A stretch of DNA of 36,991 bases from Chitinophagaceae bacterium (GTDB taxonomy: Bacteria > Bacteroidota > Bacteroidia > Chitinophagales > Chitinophagaceae). A model generated the notes under the pieces. It was not told the origin of the DNA, did not search any database, and was given only the letters and a program-made list of their open reading frames with translations. The translations under genes and the position numbers were made by a program. The DNA lies in the NCBI GenBank assembly GCA_020848815.1, contig JADLHL010000208.1, positions 1-36,991 of the forward strand. The letters are read 5' to 3'. Shown one piece after another: positions 1-8,508 of this stretch (position 1 is its first letter; each line of letters starts with the position of its first letter).

Positions 1-1246
1 AAATGTGCTCACGTTGAATGATGCTATTCAGCAGGCGTTATCAAAAAACTTTGACCTGCAAATAGCCCGCAATGATGAGGATGTAGCAACCCTGCTGAAC
101 AACTGGGGCAATGCCGGCCGACTGCCTACTGTGTCTGCTGCTGCAGGATACAATTTCAGCAACAACAACCTGGATCAACGCTTATCGAATGGCACGAATA
201 TCAAACGGAATGGTGCCAGCTTCCAAAGCGAAAATGCTTCGGTAGTAGCACAGTGGCGTGTGTTCAATGGGTTCAGAGTAGTGGCTGCAAAAAGCCGCTT
301 GGATGAACAGCAAAAAATTGCCAACCTCAATGTGCGGCAACAGGCAAATGTGCTGGTGTATAATGTAATCAGCTCCTACATCAATCTGTTGCGTTTTCAG
401 GCACAGCAAAAAGTCAATCAGGAAACATTACTGTTGTTTGAAGAACGTATGAAGCTGGCAGAAAACCGCTTCAACATTGGCGTTGCCGGTAAAAGCGATT
501 ACCTGCAAGCCGCTGCAGATTACAATGCGGCAAAAACCAACATCATGACCATCGAAAATAATATTGAGCAAGAAAAAGTCCGGCTCAATAATATTCTTTC
601 CCGCAATCCTTCAGAAGCTTTTACTACATCAGATGCTTCTATGACAGATGTATCATTTGATGACCGTGACAAAATTTTGGCAGCCATTGATACACTCAAT
701 CCATCTATGTTGATGGCCCGTTCGCAACTGGCAGTATTGTATCAACAACAACGAGAAATCAATGCGAATCGGTTACCTACTGTTACATTGAATGCAGGTG
801 CCGGTTTAAACAACTCTGTCAACAGTGCTGGCTTTACATTGCGCAATACAACCTATGGCCCGAATGCCGGCATCCAACTGGCCATCCCTATTTTTCAAGG
901 TGGTGTGGTCAAGCAAAATCTGAAAGTGAATGCTGTACAACAAAAGAGCCAGCAAGTACAAATTGAAAGCCTTCGTAATGATTTGATGACAGCATTGGCT
1001 GCTGCCTATAACAATTACAACAATGCCAAGAAACTGTACGACTTGGAGTTACAAACGCTGGAAGTGGTAAAAGAAAATAACGTGATTGCCATGGAGCGTT
1101 TTCGCAAAGCCAGCATTACGTCTGTTGAACTTCGCCAAACACAAATCAACCTCATCGAATCGCAAACCCGCATGATTAATGCCCAATACCAAATGAAACA
1201 GGCCGAAGCCGATGTGCTGCTGGTGATGGGTAAACTGGTAGAATAA
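1..1246 (+). CDS. TolC-family outer membrane efflux protein (5' end outside window)
   Basis: Outer-membrane channel component of a tripartite efflux or type I secretion system. The reading frame is open to the first base of the window, and the first visible residues (LTLNDAIQQALSKNFDLQIA) are the usual start of the mature TolC/OEP domain. The signal peptide and the true start therefore lie upstream; the GTG at 5 is only an internal codon. About 413 residues are visible. They fall into the two OEP repeats, roughly 1-195 and 205-413, each with long amphipathic helices rich in Gln, Asn and Ala, and beta-strand segments such as the one near residues 275-300 (GPNAGIQLAIPIFQGG). The end is complete: the last helix runs to a TAA at 1244-1246. 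Membrane-fusion and pump partners would be expected upstream, outside the window. What it transports cannot be read from the sequence. Confidence 0.9.
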   Translation, partial: NVLTLNDAIQQALSKNFDLQIARNDEDVATLLNNWGNAGRLPTVSAAAGYNFSNNNLDQRLSNGTNIKRNGASFQSENASVVAQWRVFNGFRVVAAKSRLDEQQKIANLNVRQQANVLVYNVISSYINLLRFQAQQKVNQETLLLFEERMKLAENRFNIGVAGKSDYLQAAADYNAAKTNIMTIENNIEQEKVRLNNILSRNPSEAFTTSDASMTDVSFDDRDKILAAIDTLNPSMLMARSQLAVLYQQQREINANRLPTVTLNAGAGLNNSVNSAGFTLRNTTYGPNAGIQLAIPIFQGGVVKQNLKVNAVQQKSQQVQIESLRNDLMTALAAAYNNYNNAKKLYDLELQTLEVVKENNVIAMERFRKASITSVELRQTQINLIESQTRMINAQYQMKQAEADVLLVMGKLVE

Positions 1247-1248
1247 GT

Positions 1249-1281
1249 TTTGTGTGTTTGCTGTGTCATTCATTTTCTTTG
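1249..1281 (+). promoter_or_regulatory. candidate purE promoter
   Basis: TTTG at 1249-1252 lies 21 bases before TTTCTTTG at 1274-1281. The second box matches the Bacteroidota -7 consensus TAnnTTTG except for one base (TT for TA), and 17-23 bases is the usual spacing. It sits 16 bases before the purE ATG, and the -33 box begins just after the stop of the efflux gene, so purE may have its own promoter. Weak evidence because of the mismatch. Confidence 0.35.
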
Positions 1282-1297
1282 CAGCAAAACAACCACT

Positions 1298-1816
1298 ATG
1301 CAACAACCACTGGTAGGTATCATTATGGGTAGCGACAGCGACCTTCCCATTATGCAGGAAGCAGCCAATGTGCTGCAATCTTTCGGCATAGCTTATGAAC
1401 TAACAGTGGTGTCGGCACACCGTACTCCTACCCGTATGATGCAGTATGCACAATCGGCCCGCAGTCGTGGTTTGAAAGTGATTATTGCCGGTGCAGGTGG
1501 TGCTGCACATTTACCAGGCATGGTGGCTTCGCTTACACCTTTGCCTGTCATTGGTGTTCCGGTTAAATCTTCTAACTCAATTGATGGCTGGGATTCTATT
1601 CTTTCTATTTTGCAAATGCCCATTGGTATACCTGTAGCAACGGTTGCATTGAATGCTGCAAAAAACGCAGGTATACTTGCTGCCTCAATTATCGGTAGCT
1701 TTAATGCAGCAATTGGCGATAAAGTTGAAGTATACAAACACGATATGGAAACTGCGGTACTGGGCAAAGTGGAACACCTGCGTCAGCAAGGTCATCCTAA
1801 TGGTTTTGACCAGTAG
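1298..1816 (+). CDS. purE: 5-(carboxyamino)imidazole ribonucleotide mutase PurE (class I)
   Basis: Converts N5-CAIR to CAIR in de novo purine synthesis; cytoplasmic, normally an octamer. The product from ATG 1298 is 172 residues, a normal class I length. Visible motifs are GSDSDLP (residues 11-17), SAHRTP (39-44) and [12 protein letters not shown] (64-75) with the active-site His71, followed by [25 protein letters not shown] sequence near 97-116. A longer frame opens at 1250, but its extra 16 residues are Cys-rich and unlike the family, and the ATG at 1298 puts the protein's first strand in the right place. The partner gene purK is not next to it here. The 3' end overlaps the likely start of the next gene by 17 bases. 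Confidence 0.95.
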   Translation: MQQPLVGIIMGSDSDLPIMQEAANVLQSFGIAYELTVVSAHRTPTRMMQYAQSARSRGLKVIIAGAGGAAHLPGMVASLTPLPVIGVPVKSSNSIDGWDSILSILQMPIGIPVATVALNAAKNAGILAASIIGSFNAAIGDKVEVYKHDMETAVLGKVEHLRQQGHPNGFDQ

Positions 1817-2714
1817 CACAGTGTGGGCACAGCCCAAACTAAGTGTACAAAAAATCACTGTTCTCCCCTATTTCCACAGTATTTCTGCGCTGGAATATCA
1901 TGATAAAACCATCATGGCCATTGGTAATGATGCTACTCGTATTTTACTCTTAAGCGAAGATCATTCCATATTAGATAGCATTGCGCTTTTCGACTATCTA
2001 AACAAACCACAAGAAAAAAACACCAACTCTAATGGCATAAGAGCTACAGCGGTAGTTACTGTTGCCAATACACCAACTTTACTCATCATGGGTTCAGGCG
2101 AAAACCGGATGGATAAAAGTGACATCTGGTTGTTTCCACTGAAAGGAAAATCATACAGCGAATTGTATACGCCTGCCATCAACATTCCTGATTTTTACAA
2201 GCGGATGAGGCGCTTAGGCATTACACAAATAAACATAGATGGCGCCGCTGAAATTAAAGACCATATTTTATTAGCCAATGCAGCTACAGCAGCAAACAGT
2301 AACAATCATTTTGTGCTGACTGAATTTGACTTTTGGACAAAAGGTGCAACGGCTGATCTGCGCATCATCAAACTGAATTCTGATGTAAAGCAACCCATTC
2401 GGGTATCTGGTTTGGAGTATGATGTAGCGGAAGATTTGTTGTTGTTTTCTGCATCTTCTATTCCAACTTCTTCAAATGAATCTGTAGAAAGTTATATCGG
2501 ATTGATTGAAAACATTTCGTCCAAACTAAAGCAACCCAGTATCCGCCCAGACTATTTACTGCCCATATACGATATCATGCCCGACATGAAGGGCAAACAA
2601 CTGCAATCTATTTGCCTGGGCAAACAAAAAAACAGCGGCGAAACCATCATTCACGTGTGTGGTATTGATGCTAACAATCGCTGCTATGTGTACCGGTTTG
2701 GTATGCGCCGGTAA
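1800..2714 (+). CDS. conserved hypothetical protein, probable beta-propeller (DUF6929-like)
   Basis: Function unknown. The 304-residue product is rich in short beta-strand stretches ([61 protein letters not shown]) spaced as in a six-bladed propeller. The GNDATR and GSGENR segments recall the DUF6929 family of Bacteroidota; I give that name from memory and it may be wrong. The only ATG that fits is at 1800, inside the end of purE, and gives [13 protein letters not shown]. This looks like the hydrophobic end and AQ cleavage site of a signal peptide, but it lacks the usual charged start. A longer N-terminus from a non-ATG codon upstream, reading through residues with several Lys/Arg, is possible. 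The gene ends one base before the convergent bshC stop, with no terminator between them. Confidence 0.7.
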   Translation: MVLTSSTVWAQPKLSVQKITVLPYFHSISALEYHDKTIMAIGNDATRILLLSEDHSILDSIALFDYLNKPQEKNTNSNGIRATAVVTVANTPTLLIMGSGENRMDKSDIWLFPLKGKSYSELYTPAINIPDFYKRMRRLGITQINIDGAAEIKDHILLANAATAANSNNHFVLTEFDFWTKGATADLRIIKLNSDVKQPIRVSGLEYDVAEDLLLFSASSIPTSSNESVESYIGLIENISSKLKQPSIRPDYLLPIYDIMPDMKGKQLQSICLGKQKNSGETIIHVCGIDANNRCYVYRFGMRR

Positions 2715-2715
2715 A

Positions 2716-4308
2716 TCACAAACGAACAATGGTAAACGTTGTATTCAGTACTGGTGATGCATCGTATACATCTTTGAGAAAAGAAGGTCCGTACTGAGCT
2801 AAAAAAGGCATGGCATTTTCAATTCGTTCCTGCAAATTATCCGTGGGAAATAATTCCTTTTTCAATCGAATAAGCTGCACTCCTTGCTCCCCCAATTTTC
2901 TGCGGGCAGCACTTTTTATTTTTTTGTGCAACCCACGAAGCCCTTTGATAGCTGCGGTATGCAAGGCTGCAACATGTGGTTGAAGTGTCACATCAATCTT
3001 ACCTGCTACATGCTGCCAGTGTTCATATTGCTCCTGCAGTTTTTGCTCTTCAGCGGCCACATCAAAATCGTTCAATTGACCATCTCGTGCTGCTAGCAAA
3101 TCTTGCAGCGATTGCAAGGGCAAAAACATTTCAGCATCGCTCAAAGCTAACTTTTGTTGCAAGCCTTGCTGCTTTTCATTGAGCAGTAGCAATGAATTGC
3201 GCAAGAGCAACACAGGATATGGTACACCTGCTTTTGCAAACACTTCTTTCAACTCCAGCCAATAAGCCAACTCACCACCGCCGCCAATAAATACGATATT
3301 TGGCAATAGCGTTTCTTGCAATACACCCCGTAAAATCACATTGGGACTAAAGTATTCAGGATGACTTTCTGTGATTGTTATTATTTCGGCTTCCGTCCAA
3401 CGTAAGCCAAGTGATTCAACAATAAAATCATCGCCTACTTTTTCAATACGTTCACGTGCACCCGATGCATCGAGGTAAAACATATTGATGGGGCGGCCCT
3501 TCACTTGCAATTTATAGTGCTGCTCCAACAAGCTACAGGTAGCTTCCACAGCAGGCTGCGAAAAACCACCTTTCAATTCTTGCTGTATAACGGGCACAAA
3601 TTGACGTTTGAATGCCGCATTATCTGGCACTACCACCAGTAATCCATAGTCAGCAAAAAGTGAATTGACCAAGTGTAACGTAGCTTCCTGAATAGTAGGC
3701 TTGCTGTAAGCATCCTTCAATAAATTGACCATGTACTGGCCATGTGGCAAATGCAAAAACTGGCCAGCCAACCGATGTATCAGTGGGTCAATATCTTTTG
3801 TTTTCATTCTGCCTACTGCACCTGTTTGGGTGGTTGGCCAGGTTCGTTTTTCACCATCAATATAGAAATGGCCTAACTCATCCAGGTCGGCATCTTCGCT
3901 GCCCATATAAAATACGGGCACAAACAATTGATCAGGAAAATCTGATTGCAATGAATCGGCCAGTTTAATGGCATGAATAATTTTGTACAAAAAATAAAGT
4001 GGACCTGTAAATAAGTTGGGCTGATGCGCCGTGGTGATAGTGAAGCAATTGTCTGCTAAAAGGTTTTCAAGGTTCGCTTCTTGCTTTTTTGTTAGTGTAA
4101 AGCATTCGTATTGCTGCCGCAATGTTGCTACCAGCAATTGCCTGTCTACAGCATGTTTTGCTTTTTGGGCAATAGCGTTTTTGATGCCATCCAAAGTTGG
4201 AGCATGCTCATAAAATGGCCGGAGTGTTTCGGCACCATCTATGTAGTCATTTACCAACTTAGAAAAAGCCAGTGTATCGGAATAAGCAACCGTTGAAAAA
4301 TTCTTCAT
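2716..4308 (-). CDS. bshC: bacillithiol biosynthesis cysteine-adding enzyme BshC
   Basis: Last step of bacillithiol synthesis: adds cysteine to GlcN-malate. It is the Firmicutes/Bacteroidota counterpart of glutathione synthesis and acts in the cytoplasm. The 530-residue length matches the family. Near the first quarter the sequence shows the nucleotide-fold signature TTAHQPNLFTGPLYFLYK, then FVPVFYMGSEDADLDELGHF and a Trp...TGAVGRM segment. The C-terminal third is a long charged helix (about residues 385-500, many Glu, Gln and Lys), fitting the coiled coil through which BshC dimerises. I start at ATG 4308 (MKNFSTVAYSD). A GTG eight codons upstream is possible but adds only MLHNELIC, which is not family-like. 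It lies 26 bases after the rimO stop, so the two are probably cotranscribed. Confidence 0.92.
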   Translation of the reverse strand: MKNFSTVAYSDTLAFSKLVNDYIDGAETLRPFYEHAPTLDGIKNAIAQKAKHAVDRQLLVATLRQQYECFTLTKKQEANLENLLADNCFTITTAHQPNLFTGPLYFLYKIIHAIKLADSLQSDFPDQLFVPVFYMGSEDADLDELGHFYIDGEKRTWPTTQTGAVGRMKTKDIDPLIHRLAGQFLHLPHGQYMVNLLKDAYSKPTIQEATLHLVNSLFADYGLLVVVPDNAAFKRQFVPVIQQELKGGFSQPAVEATCSLLEQHYKLQVKGRPINMFYLDASGARERIEKVGDDFIVESLGLRWTEAEIITITESHPEYFSPNVILRGVLQETLLPNIVFIGGGGELAYWLELKEVFAKAGVPYPVLLLRNSLLLLNEKQQGLQQKLALSDAEMFLPLQSLQDLLAARDGQLNDFDVAAEEQKLQEQYEHWQHVAGKIDVTLQPHVAALHTAAIKGLRGLHKKIKSAARRKLGEQGVQLIRLKKELFPTDNLQERIENAMPFLAQYGPSFLKDVYDASPVLNTTFTIVRL

Positions 4309-4334
4309 ACAGATGAGTTCGTTGTGCAGCACAG

Positions 4335-5645
4335 TTATTCAGCAATTACTCCTTCCAAATCGTAGTCGTATGCTTTGGTAATGGTGACGGGATAGAACTG
4401 ACCAATCTCCAGCTTTTTAGCTGATTGAATCACCACTTCATTGTCAACTTCTACGCTATCAAACTCTGTTCTGCCCAGGTAGCGGCCAGCTTCTTTTTTG
4501 TCAATCAGCACTTTCAGTGTTTGGCCTACTTTCTCCTGATTTTTTTCGTAGCTGATTTCTTGCTGCACTTCCATTATTTCCTGAGCACGGGCTTGTTTTT
4601 CATCAGCAGGTACATCATCCACTACATCGTATGCGCTGGTGCCTTCTTCGTGGCTGTAAGTAAAAATACCCACTCTGTCGAATCGCATTTTTTCCAAGAA
4701 GGTTTTCAATTCTTCCACATCGTCCCTTGTTTCACCAGGATATCCGGCTATCAGTGTAGTACGGAGGCAAATATTGGGCAGCTTTTGCCGTATGGCACCT
4801 ACCAGGTCTTCCATTTCTTCACGTGTTATCTGACGCTTCATGGCTTTCAGCATGCTGTTGCTGGCATGTTGCAAAGGCATATCGAGGTAGTTGCAAATGT
4901 TTGGCCTGTCCTTAATGGCATCAATTATTTCCAGTGGAAATTTTGAAGGGTATGCATAGTGCAAACGAATCCATTCCAAGCCTTGCACGTCGGCCAATTT
5001 ATGCAGCAGCTCGGGCAGTGTTCTTTTTTTATAAATGTCCAGGCCATAGTATGTCAGTTCCTGAGCAATCAGCATTACTTCCTTTACGCCTTTTTGCACC
5101 AGCGATTTGGCTTCGTCTACCAACTGGTCCATGGGTTTGCTCACATGGCCGCCACGCATCAGCGGGATGGCACAAAAGGAGCAGGTTCGGTTACAGCCTT
5201 CACTAATTTTCATGTAGGCATAATGCTTCGGCGTACTTAGCATTCGTTCGCCCAACAATTCAGTTTTGTAATCGGCATTGAATTGCTTCAACATCAGGGG
5301 TAATTCCATGGTGCCAAACCAGGCATCCACTTCTGGTATTTCGGCTTCGAGCTGGTTGCGGTAGCGTTCACTGAGGCAACCGGTTACATACACCTTGTCG
5401 AGCTTGCCTTTTTTCTTTAGCTCTACCTGATCGAGAATGGTATTGACGCTTTCCTCCTTGGCCTTATCAATAAAACCGCAGGTATTTACCACCACAATGT
5501 TGTGGTCCAACTTACCCGATTCATGCACCACTTTTATGTCATTCGCCTTGAGCTGACCGCCGAGGGTTTCGCTATCAACCAGGTTTTTACTACACCCCAG
5601 GGTAATGATATTCACTTTATCCCGGGTAAGACTTTTTGCTTTCAT
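4335..5645 (-). CDS. rimO: ribosomal protein uS12 methylthiotransferase RimO
   Basis: Radical SAM enzyme that adds a methylthio group to the beta carbon of an aspartate in ribosomal protein S12. The 436-residue product has the three domains in order. The N-terminal UPF0004 domain has Cys18 (TLGCSKNLVDSE), Cys56 (NTCGFID) and Cys90 (TGCLSER), which bind the auxiliary cluster. The radical SAM core has Cys151, Cys155 and Cys158 in EGCNRTCSFCAIPLMRG. A C-terminal TRAM domain covers about 370-436. SCNRTC-type spacing with SFCAIP and GCSKNLVDSE separates RimO from the tRNA enzyme MiaB. ATG 5645 is the natural start, and a full Bacteroidota-type promoter ends only five bases before it. It is the first gene of the rimO-bshC unit. 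Confidence 0.97.
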   Translation of the reverse strand: MKAKSLTRDKVNIITLGCSKNLVDSETLGGQLKANDIKVVHESGKLDHNIVVVNTCGFIDKAKEESVNTILDQVELKKKGKLDKVYVTGCLSERYRNQLEAEIPEVDAWFGTMELPLMLKQFNADYKTELLGERMLSTPKHYAYMKISEGCNRTCSFCAIPLMRGGHVSKPMDQLVDEAKSLVQKGVKEVMLIAQELTYYGLDIYKKRTLPELLHKLADVQGLEWIRLHYAYPSKFPLEIIDAIKDRPNICNYLDMPLQHASNSMLKAMKRQITREEMEDLVGAIRQKLPNICLRTTLIAGYPGETRDDVEELKTFLEKMRFDRVGIFTYSHEEGTSAYDVVDDVPADEKQARAQEIMEVQQEISYEKNQEKVGQTLKVLIDKKEAGRYLGRTEFDSVEVDNEVVIQSAKKLEIGQFYPVTITKAYDYDLEGVIAE

Positions 5646-5650
5646 GGCGG

Positions 5651-5685
5651 CAAAGGTAGGTGTGGCCTATTTTCTTTCGGGCAAA
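5651..5685 (-). promoter_or_regulatory. rimO promoter, Bacteroidota type
   Basis: On the minus strand TTTG (5682-5685) is followed after 23 bases by TACCTTTG (5651-5658), a perfect TAnnTTTG -7 box. The spacing is at the upper end of the known 17-23 range. The box ends five bases before the ATG (TACCTTTGccgccATG), so the predicted transcript starts at or next to the start codon and would be leaderless or nearly so. Confidence 0.55.
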
Positions 5686-5845
5686 GAGTTGGTTTTTAGC
5701 AAAACCTCATGAATTATGGCTGTAGTGTGTTATTAGTATGTAAACCAAGCTACTGAGTATGAGAATTGATTGTGATTTGGTCTATCTCCCATATTTTCGT
5801 TGACAGAGATCGTTCACCTAACCCGCTTTTAAACTTTTTTTCTTT

Positions 5846-6298
5846 ATGCTGTTTCCTTGGGAAATTTTGCTGCACCAAATACTAATGGTTGTTGTTTTAG
5901 TTCTTTCCGCCATCATTTCCATTGTTATCAACAAAGCAGATTTATCTGGCAAAAAGAAGTATACCCTTTTTAAGTTCATTCGGGCTTTTACGCTTTTTTT
6001 TATGTTGCCCACAACTTTATTCTTAATGGCAGCCAATGTATGGGGTATAGCTCAGCTTGATTTTATTACGGTGGAAAAAGCAGCTTACCGTGGCATTATT
6101 GCCATTACCGGGCTAATTACTATGCTTATAGCTGCATTCAGCATTATTCCTCAAACCCATGAAGGCATGAAAGAGGTTCGCCGCAAATCCATTACAGCCT
6201 CCAAATACCAAAAGATTTTTCAAAAACTCAGGGCTAATTTCATTACCATAATGCTCACGATTGCAGTTGGCTTTTGGATAATGTACTTATTCAGATAA
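5846..6298 (+). CDS. small integral membrane protein, unknown function
   Basis: I do not recognise the family. The 150-residue product has four clear membrane segments at about residues 9-29, 44-66, 83-102 and 131-149. They are separated by a Lys-rich loop (NKADLSGKKKYTLFK) and a second basic loop (about 108-130, KEVRRKSITASKYQK). Basic loops on the side of the even-numbered turns suggest that both termini face out and the loops face the cytoplasm, by the positive-inside rule. ATG 5846 is the first start in the frame. It stands alone: rimO is divergent upstream and the next gene is convergent, with a shared hairpin terminator. Upstream, TATTTTCG at 5792-5799 resembles a -7 box with one mismatch. 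Confidence 0.75.
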   Translation: MLFPWEILLHQILMVVVLVLSAIISIVINKADLSGKKKYTLFKFIRAFTLFFMLPTTLFLMAANVWGIAQLDFITVEKAAYRGIIAITGLITMLIAAFSIIPQTHEGMKEVRRKSITASKYQKIFQKLRANFITIMLTIAVGFWIMYLFR

Positions 6299-6314
6299 TT
6301 AAAATACTCCAAAT

Positions 6315-6351
6315 AAAAAGAGAGCTTACATTATGTGTAAGCTCTCTTTTT
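6315..6351. terminator. bidirectional intrinsic terminator
   Basis: A perfect 16-bp stem: AAAAAGAGAGCTTACA at 6315-6330, a 5-base loop TTATG, and TGTAAGCTCTCTTTTT at 6336-6351. It has A-tracts on one side and T-tracts on the other, so it can stop transcription from both the membrane-protein gene (+) and the aminotransferase gene (-), which converge here. Confidence 0.92.
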
Positions 6352-6371
6352 ATGTATTCGATGTGCATTGT

Positions 6372-7565
6372 TTACTGCAAACTCAGCAAGGCATTTTTAA
6401 TGCGTGTAAAACCTTTCTGAATGTCTTCGCGGCTGGCTGCGTAGCTGATGCGAATACAGTTGGGTTCGCCAAAAGCACCGCCGGTAACCGTGCTTACATG
6501 GGCGGTTTCCAGTAGATACATACACAGTTCATCGGCGTTTGCAATCACGGTATCCCCTGCTTTTTTGCCAAAATAATAGCTCACATCGGGGAACACGTAA
6601 AAAGCTCCTGCAGGTTCATCAATTCGAATGTTGGGGATATCGGCCAACAAACCCATCACCATTTGGCGGCGGGCACTAAATTCTTTTACCATTTCGGCAG
6701 TAGGCTGCATATCGCCGAGCAAAGCAGCTACGGCACCCTGCTGGGTAACCGCATTGGCACCGCTGGTAAACTGGCCCTGCAGTTTGTCGCATGCTTTTAC
6801 CAAATCTACATTGGAGCATGCAATATAACCCAGGCGGTAGCCTGTCATGGCATAGCCCTTGCTCAAACCATTTACAATAATCACCCGGTCTTTGATGGAA
6901 GCAAACTGCGCAATGGATTCATGCTTACCCACGTAGTTGGTGTATTCATAAATTTCATCACTCATAATCCAAATGTCCGGGTGCTTTTCAAATACTTCGG
7001 CCAAACCTGCCAGCTCCTCTTTTGAATACACGGTGCCTGTAGGATTATTTGGCGATGAAAACATGAAGAGCTTGGTTTTGGGCGTAATGGCCGCTGCTAA
7101 CTGAGCCGGAGAAATTTTGAATTTCGATTCGAGAGATGTGCGTACCAAAATTGGATTGGCACCGGCCAACCGCACAACTTCTGAATAGCTAACCCAATAT
7201 GGTGTTGGTACAATCACATCATCCCCTTCTTCCACAGTAGCCATTACTAAATTGGCGATACTTTGCTTGGCACCGGTAGACACCAACGTATGCTCTGGCA
7301 GGTAATCGAGGTTGTTGTCCCGCTTCAGTTTGGTGCAAATAGCTTGGCGCAGTTCGGGATAGCCGGCTACCGGAGGATAATGTGAGTAGTTGTTGTTGAC
7401 AGCATCTACCAGAGCCTTTTTAATATGGTCGGGCGTATCAAAATCTGGTTCGCCCAAACTCAAACCCACCACATCGTGGCCCTGTGCACGGAGTTCACGG
7501 GCCAGTTTGGCCATTTTCAGCGTTTCCGGTTCGTTGAACTTTTGAAGACGTGTAGCTAATTTCAT
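6372..7565 (-). CDS. PLP-dependent aspartate-type aminotransferase (class I, Ib subgroup)
   Basis: Cytoplasmic fold-type I aminotransferase that most likely moves an amino group between aspartate and 2-oxoglutarate; some relatives also use prephenate or aromatic amino acids. The 397-residue product has the family's SLGEPDFDTPDHIK start (36-49), STGAKQSIANL (97-107), SSPNNPTGTVYS (170-181), the PLP contacts MSDEIYE (Asp203, Tyr206) and the Schiff-base Lys236 in NGLSKGYAMTGYRLGY. An Arg near the C-terminus (CIRISYAAS) would bind the substrate carboxylate. Length and motifs match the thermophile/Bacillus aspartate aminotransferases (Ib) rather than the E. coli AspC (Ia) group. ATG 7565 is preceded by a TACATTTG box. 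The gene is monocistronic and ends at a shared hairpin. Confidence 0.92.
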   Translation of the reverse strand: MKLATRLQKFNEPETLKMAKLARELRAQGHDVVGLSLGEPDFDTPDHIKKALVDAVNNNYSHYPPVAGYPELRQAICTKLKRDNNLDYLPEHTLVSTGAKQSIANLVMATVEEGDDVIVPTPYWVSYSEVVRLAGANPILVRTSLESKFKISPAQLAAAITPKTKLFMFSSPNNPTGTVYSKEELAGLAEVFEKHPDIWIMSDEIYEYTNYVGKHESIAQFASIKDRVIIVNGLSKGYAMTGYRLGYIACSNVDLVKACDKLQGQFTSGANAVTQQGAVAALLGDMQPTAEMVKEFSARRQMVMGLLADIPNIRIDEPAGAFYVFPDVSYYFGKKAGDTVIANADELCMYLLETAHVSTVTGGAFGEPNCIRISYAASREDIQKGFTRIKNALLSLQ

Positions 7566-7598
7566 TGTATTGATAAAATAGAGGTGTTATAAACGGCG

Positions 7599-7606
7599 CA
7601 AATGTA
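7599..7606 (-). promoter_or_regulatory. -7 box of aminotransferase promoter
   Basis: TACATTTG on the minus strand fits the Bacteroidota -7 consensus TAnnTTTG exactly and lies 33 bases before the ATG. I see no TTG at the expected 17-23 bases upstream, so the -33 element is missing or degenerate. Confidence 0.45.
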
Positions 7607-7726
7607 ATTCAATCAACCAAGCAGGCTAATGCCATTTTTCTAAACATTTACGCTGCCTAACCCAAGTTTATTTTAGAAACAAGCCCCATTATTGAATAAA
7701 AAATAACGAAGACGTATGCGGCCCCC

Positions 7727-8278
7727 TTAAGGTTTCAATACGGGTGCATTACGAAGTCTACCGGCCGCTGTAAAATATTTTTTCCAGTAGGCCTCTTGCA
7801 AACTACTCACCATTACGCCTTTGCTGGTGCTGGCATGAAAAAACAATTGATCCCATAGGTAAATGCCTGCGTGGCCGGGCTTGCTGGTGCCAATGGTAAA
7901 AAAGACAAGGTCGCCTTCCTGCAAAGAATCAACAGGAATAATACTGGACTGGGTAAATAAATCGGCCGTAGTACGTGGCGTTACTAATTGGTAAGCTTCT
8001 TTATACAATTGATGAATGAGTCCACTGCAGTCTATGCCACTACTGGTATTGCCACCAAAGCGGTACGGTGTGCCTTTCCATTTTTCCATAGTGTTTACTA
8101 AACTGGTATTGGCAGATGCTGGTACAGGAATACCCAACACCGGATGCACAGCAGTAACAGGCTTGGACGGTGTTACTACCGGCGAAACGGGTGTAGCTTG
8201 TTGCTTACGGGCGGCACAGCTACAAAGTATTATTGCCAATAGTACTGGCATCAATAAGTATGAAAACACTGCTTTCAT
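7727..8278 (-). CDS. NlpC/P60 (C40) peptidoglycan peptidase, lipoprotein
   Basis: Cell-wall endopeptidase that cuts peptide stems (typically D-Glu to diamino acid bonds) during wall growth. The 183-residue product has a lipoprotein signal (MKAVFSYLLMPVLLAIILCSC) with Cys21 as the likely acylated residue; Cys at -3 to it is a little unusual. A Pro/Val/Thr-rich linker (25-55) leads into the NlpC/P60 domain (about 62-178). This shows the catalytic Cys84 in GIDCSGLI, His136 in GHAGIYL and a third polar residue, probably His148 in FFHAS. EGDLVFF (121-127) is also typical. No separate cell-wall-binding domain is present, so it resembles the short Spr/MepS type. It should be anchored in a membrane facing the periplasm. 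It stands alone, divergent from secDF. Confidence 0.93.
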   Translation of the reverse strand: MKAVFSYLLMPVLLAIILCSCAARKQQATPVSPVVTPSKPVTAVHPVLGIPVPASANTSLVNTMEKWKGTPYRFGGNTSSGIDCSGLIHQLYKEAYQLVTPRTTADLFTQSSIIPVDSLQEGDLVFFTIGTSKPGHAGIYLWDQLFFHASTSKGVMVSSLQEAYWKKYFTAAGRLRNAPVLKP

Positions 8279-8467
8279 ACTGCAACACTACAACGGCAAG
8301 CCGGCTAGCTCCCACAAAGAATGCTCCCAAACCTTGCCTGCCTGTGGAAATCTGAACCAGTTCTCAGTTGTAGCACAGAGTGGCAATAAATAAATAGCGG
8401 TCGCCTTGGTTGTTTACTCTATTTTCCCACCTGTGTGCAAAAGCCAACTACATGCCATCAATTCCCC

Positions 8468-8475
8468 TATTTTTG
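8468..8475 (+). promoter_or_regulatory. -7 box of secDF promoter
   Basis: TATTTTTG is an exact match to TAnnTTTG and lies 33 bases before the secDF ATG at 8509. No clear TTG is seen 17-23 bases upstream. Confidence 0.45.
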
Positions 8476-8508
8476 CCACCCATTTAAAATCTGGTTAATT
8501 CTGTTCGT

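Noticed and set aside
5..7. GTG at 5 as the start of the efflux gene
   Set aside because: The frame is open to the window edge and a start here would leave the protein without the signal peptide it needs.
4425..4946. 173-codon open frame antisense to rimO
   Set aside because: Phe/His-rich shadow of the radical SAM and TRAM regions of rimO, which is unambiguous.
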